Source of the DNA: Bacillus kexueae
GTDB lineage: Bacteria; Bacillota; Bacilli; Bacillales; Aeribacillaceae
Direction of reading: 5' to 3'
DNA: 64,000 bases
NCBI RefSeq assembly: GCF_022809095.1
Contig: NZ_JALAZE010000001.1
Location: forward strand, 62,001 to 126,000
A model generated the notes under the pieces. The model saw only the letters and a list, made by a program, of their open reading frames with translations, did no database searches and was not told the DNA's origin. Below, piece after piece: positions 62,968-64,000 of this stretch (positions are counted from its first letter, which is position 1; every line of letters begins with the position of its first letter). The position numbers and the translations under genes are program-made.

Positions 62968-64000
62968 TTGTCTCAATATGAAACACCGTTATTTACGGGT
63001 TTATTAAACCATGTGAAAAAGAATCCGATTCAATTTCATATACCTGGACATAAAAAAGGGGCAGGTACCGCTCCAGAATTTCGTGAGTTTATCGGACATA
63101 ACGCCCTATCGATTGACCAAATTAACATTGGACCGTTAGATGATTTACATTCGCCTCATGGCATTATTAAGGAAGCGCAGGAATTAGCTGCACAAGCGTT
63201 CGGCGCTGATTACACATTTTTCTCAGTACAAGGAACGAGCGGAGCCATCATGACAATGGTCATGACTGTCTGTGGACCTGGAGACAAAATTATCGTTCCT
63301 CGAAATGTTCACAAATCGGTAATGTCTGCCATCGTATTCTCAGGTGCTATCCCAGTCTTTATTCACCCTGAAGTAGATAAAGAATTAGGGATTTCGCACG
63401 GGATAACAATTGATTCTGTCAAGAAAGCGCTAGAGCAAAACCCAGATGCAAAAGGACTGCTCGTCATCAATCCGACGTATTTCGGTGTTTCAGCCGATTT
63501 AAAAGTCATTGTAGAACTTGCTCATTCATATGGAGTACCAGTTCTTGTTGATGAAGCTCATGGTGTTCATATTCATTTCCATGAAGATCTCCCTTTATCC
63601 GCCATGCAAGCAGGGGCAGATATGGCTGCTACAAGCGTGCATAAATTGGGCGGTTCAATGACGCAAAGTTCCATCTTAAATGTCAAAGAGGGATTGGTTT
63701 CAGCACAGCGCGTCCAAACCATTTTAAGTATGTTGACGACGACATCGACTTCCTACTTGCTACTCGCATCTTTAGATACGGCACGTAAACAACTAGCTAC
63801 TGTCGGACATGAATTAATTGGTCACGCCATTTCATTAGCTAACAAAACGAGAAAGGCTATTAACGAAATCGATGGATTATATTGTGTCGGAGAGGAAATC
63901 GTCGGATCAAAAGCAGCTTACGATTACGATCCAACAAAATTGATTATTTCAGTAAAAGGTTTAGGCATTTCCGGATATGACGTTGAATTATGGTTGCGTG
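62968..64000 (+). CDS. speA: Arginine decarboxylase SpeA, partial (3' end beyond window)
   Basis: The first 344 codons are present, from a TTG start 8 nt after AAAGGTGGG. PLP enzyme of the aspartate aminotransferase fold (Orn/Lys/Arg decarboxylase class): QFHIPGHKKG, FFSVQGTSGAIM, VDEAHGVH and the Schiff-base Lys in SVHKLGGSMTQSS. Close agreement with B. subtilis SpeA, which makes agmatine for spermidine synthesis and biofilm formation. About 145 residues would follow. Confidence 0.93.
   Translation, partial: MSQYETPLFTGLLNHVKKNPIQFHIPGHKKGAGTAPEFREFIGHNALSIDQINIGPLDDLHSPHGIIKEAQELAAQAFGADYTFFSVQGTSGAIMTMVMTVCGPGDKIIVPRNVHKSVMSAIVFSGAIPVFIHPEVDKELGISHGITIDSVKKALEQNPDAKGLLVINPTYFGVSADLKVIVELAHSYGVPVLVDEAHGVHIHFHEDLPLSAMQAGADMAATSVHKLGGSMTQSSILNVKEGLVSAQRVQTILSMLTTTSTSYLLLASLDTARKQLATVGHELIGHAISLANKTRKAINEIDGLYCVGEEIVGSKAAYDYDPTKLIISVKGLGISGYDVELWLR

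Overview
The window is a chromosomal segment from a low-G+C, endospore-forming member of the Bacillaceae that is not B. subtilis itself. Evidence is the sspL spore-protein gene, a YjcZ-type spore peptide, the sporulation lipoprotein ylaJ, strong AGGAGG-type ribosome binding sites, frequent TTG/GTG starts, and two long blocks whose gene order I recognise from B. subtilis. Most genes are on the minus strand. I see no rRNA, tRNA, CRISPR array, prophage or complete insertion sequence.

Layout. 0-8 kb holds a spore peptide, a CorA-type Mg transporter with an unusual leader, a universal stress protein, a SulP transporter, and a sulfurtransferase/MsrAB repair pair. 8-23 kb is a yp* block: ypmT, rsmF, ypmS-ypmR, a small Xre/membrane operon, sco1 (ypmQ) facing a PCYCGC lipoprotein, a yozG/yoaS pair, ilvA, thyA-dfrA, an anthrax-lethal-factor-like metallopeptidase, ypjQ-ypjP and ypiP. 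23-45 kb continues with brxA, ypgR-bsaA, fhs, metA, ugtP, a decayed yfhP, cspD, ypzA, ypeQ-ypeP, ypdP-ypdQ, sspL, ypcP, ypbS, the two-headed dynamin dynA, ypbQ and bpsA.

At about 45.2-45.8 kb the order jumps to the B. subtilis pycA-ftsW-ylaN-glsA-ylaL-ylaK-ylaJ-ylaI-ylaH-typA-ylaF-suhB-ykzI-yktB-yktA-speA block, which runs in the reverse direction relative to B. subtilis. This is a synteny breakpoint filled with gene debris. speA is cut by the window end.

How the genes fit together: folate/one-carbon and methionine (thyA, dfrA, fhs, metA), envelope biology (ugtP glycolipid, dynA, ftsW, bpsA-ypbQ alkylpyrone methyl ethers), thiol and peroxide repair (msrAB, brxA, bsaA, sulfurtransferase), central metabolism (pycA, ilvA, glsA, speA), respiration (sco1) and sporulation.

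The most interesting signals are: (1) the corA leader, with a 36-codon upstream ORF containing an EPEP stretch, alternating complementary segments and a possible SD-masking hairpin; (2) six copies of a roughly 130-185 bp repeat whose same end always abuts an intrinsic terminator; (3) a 31-residue membrane peptide gene whose promoter is covered by two Fur-box-like sequences; (4) a yfhP pseudogene with three frame changes; (5) the bpsA/pycA rearrangement junction. Family assignments come from recall of protein families and motifs, not from database searches.
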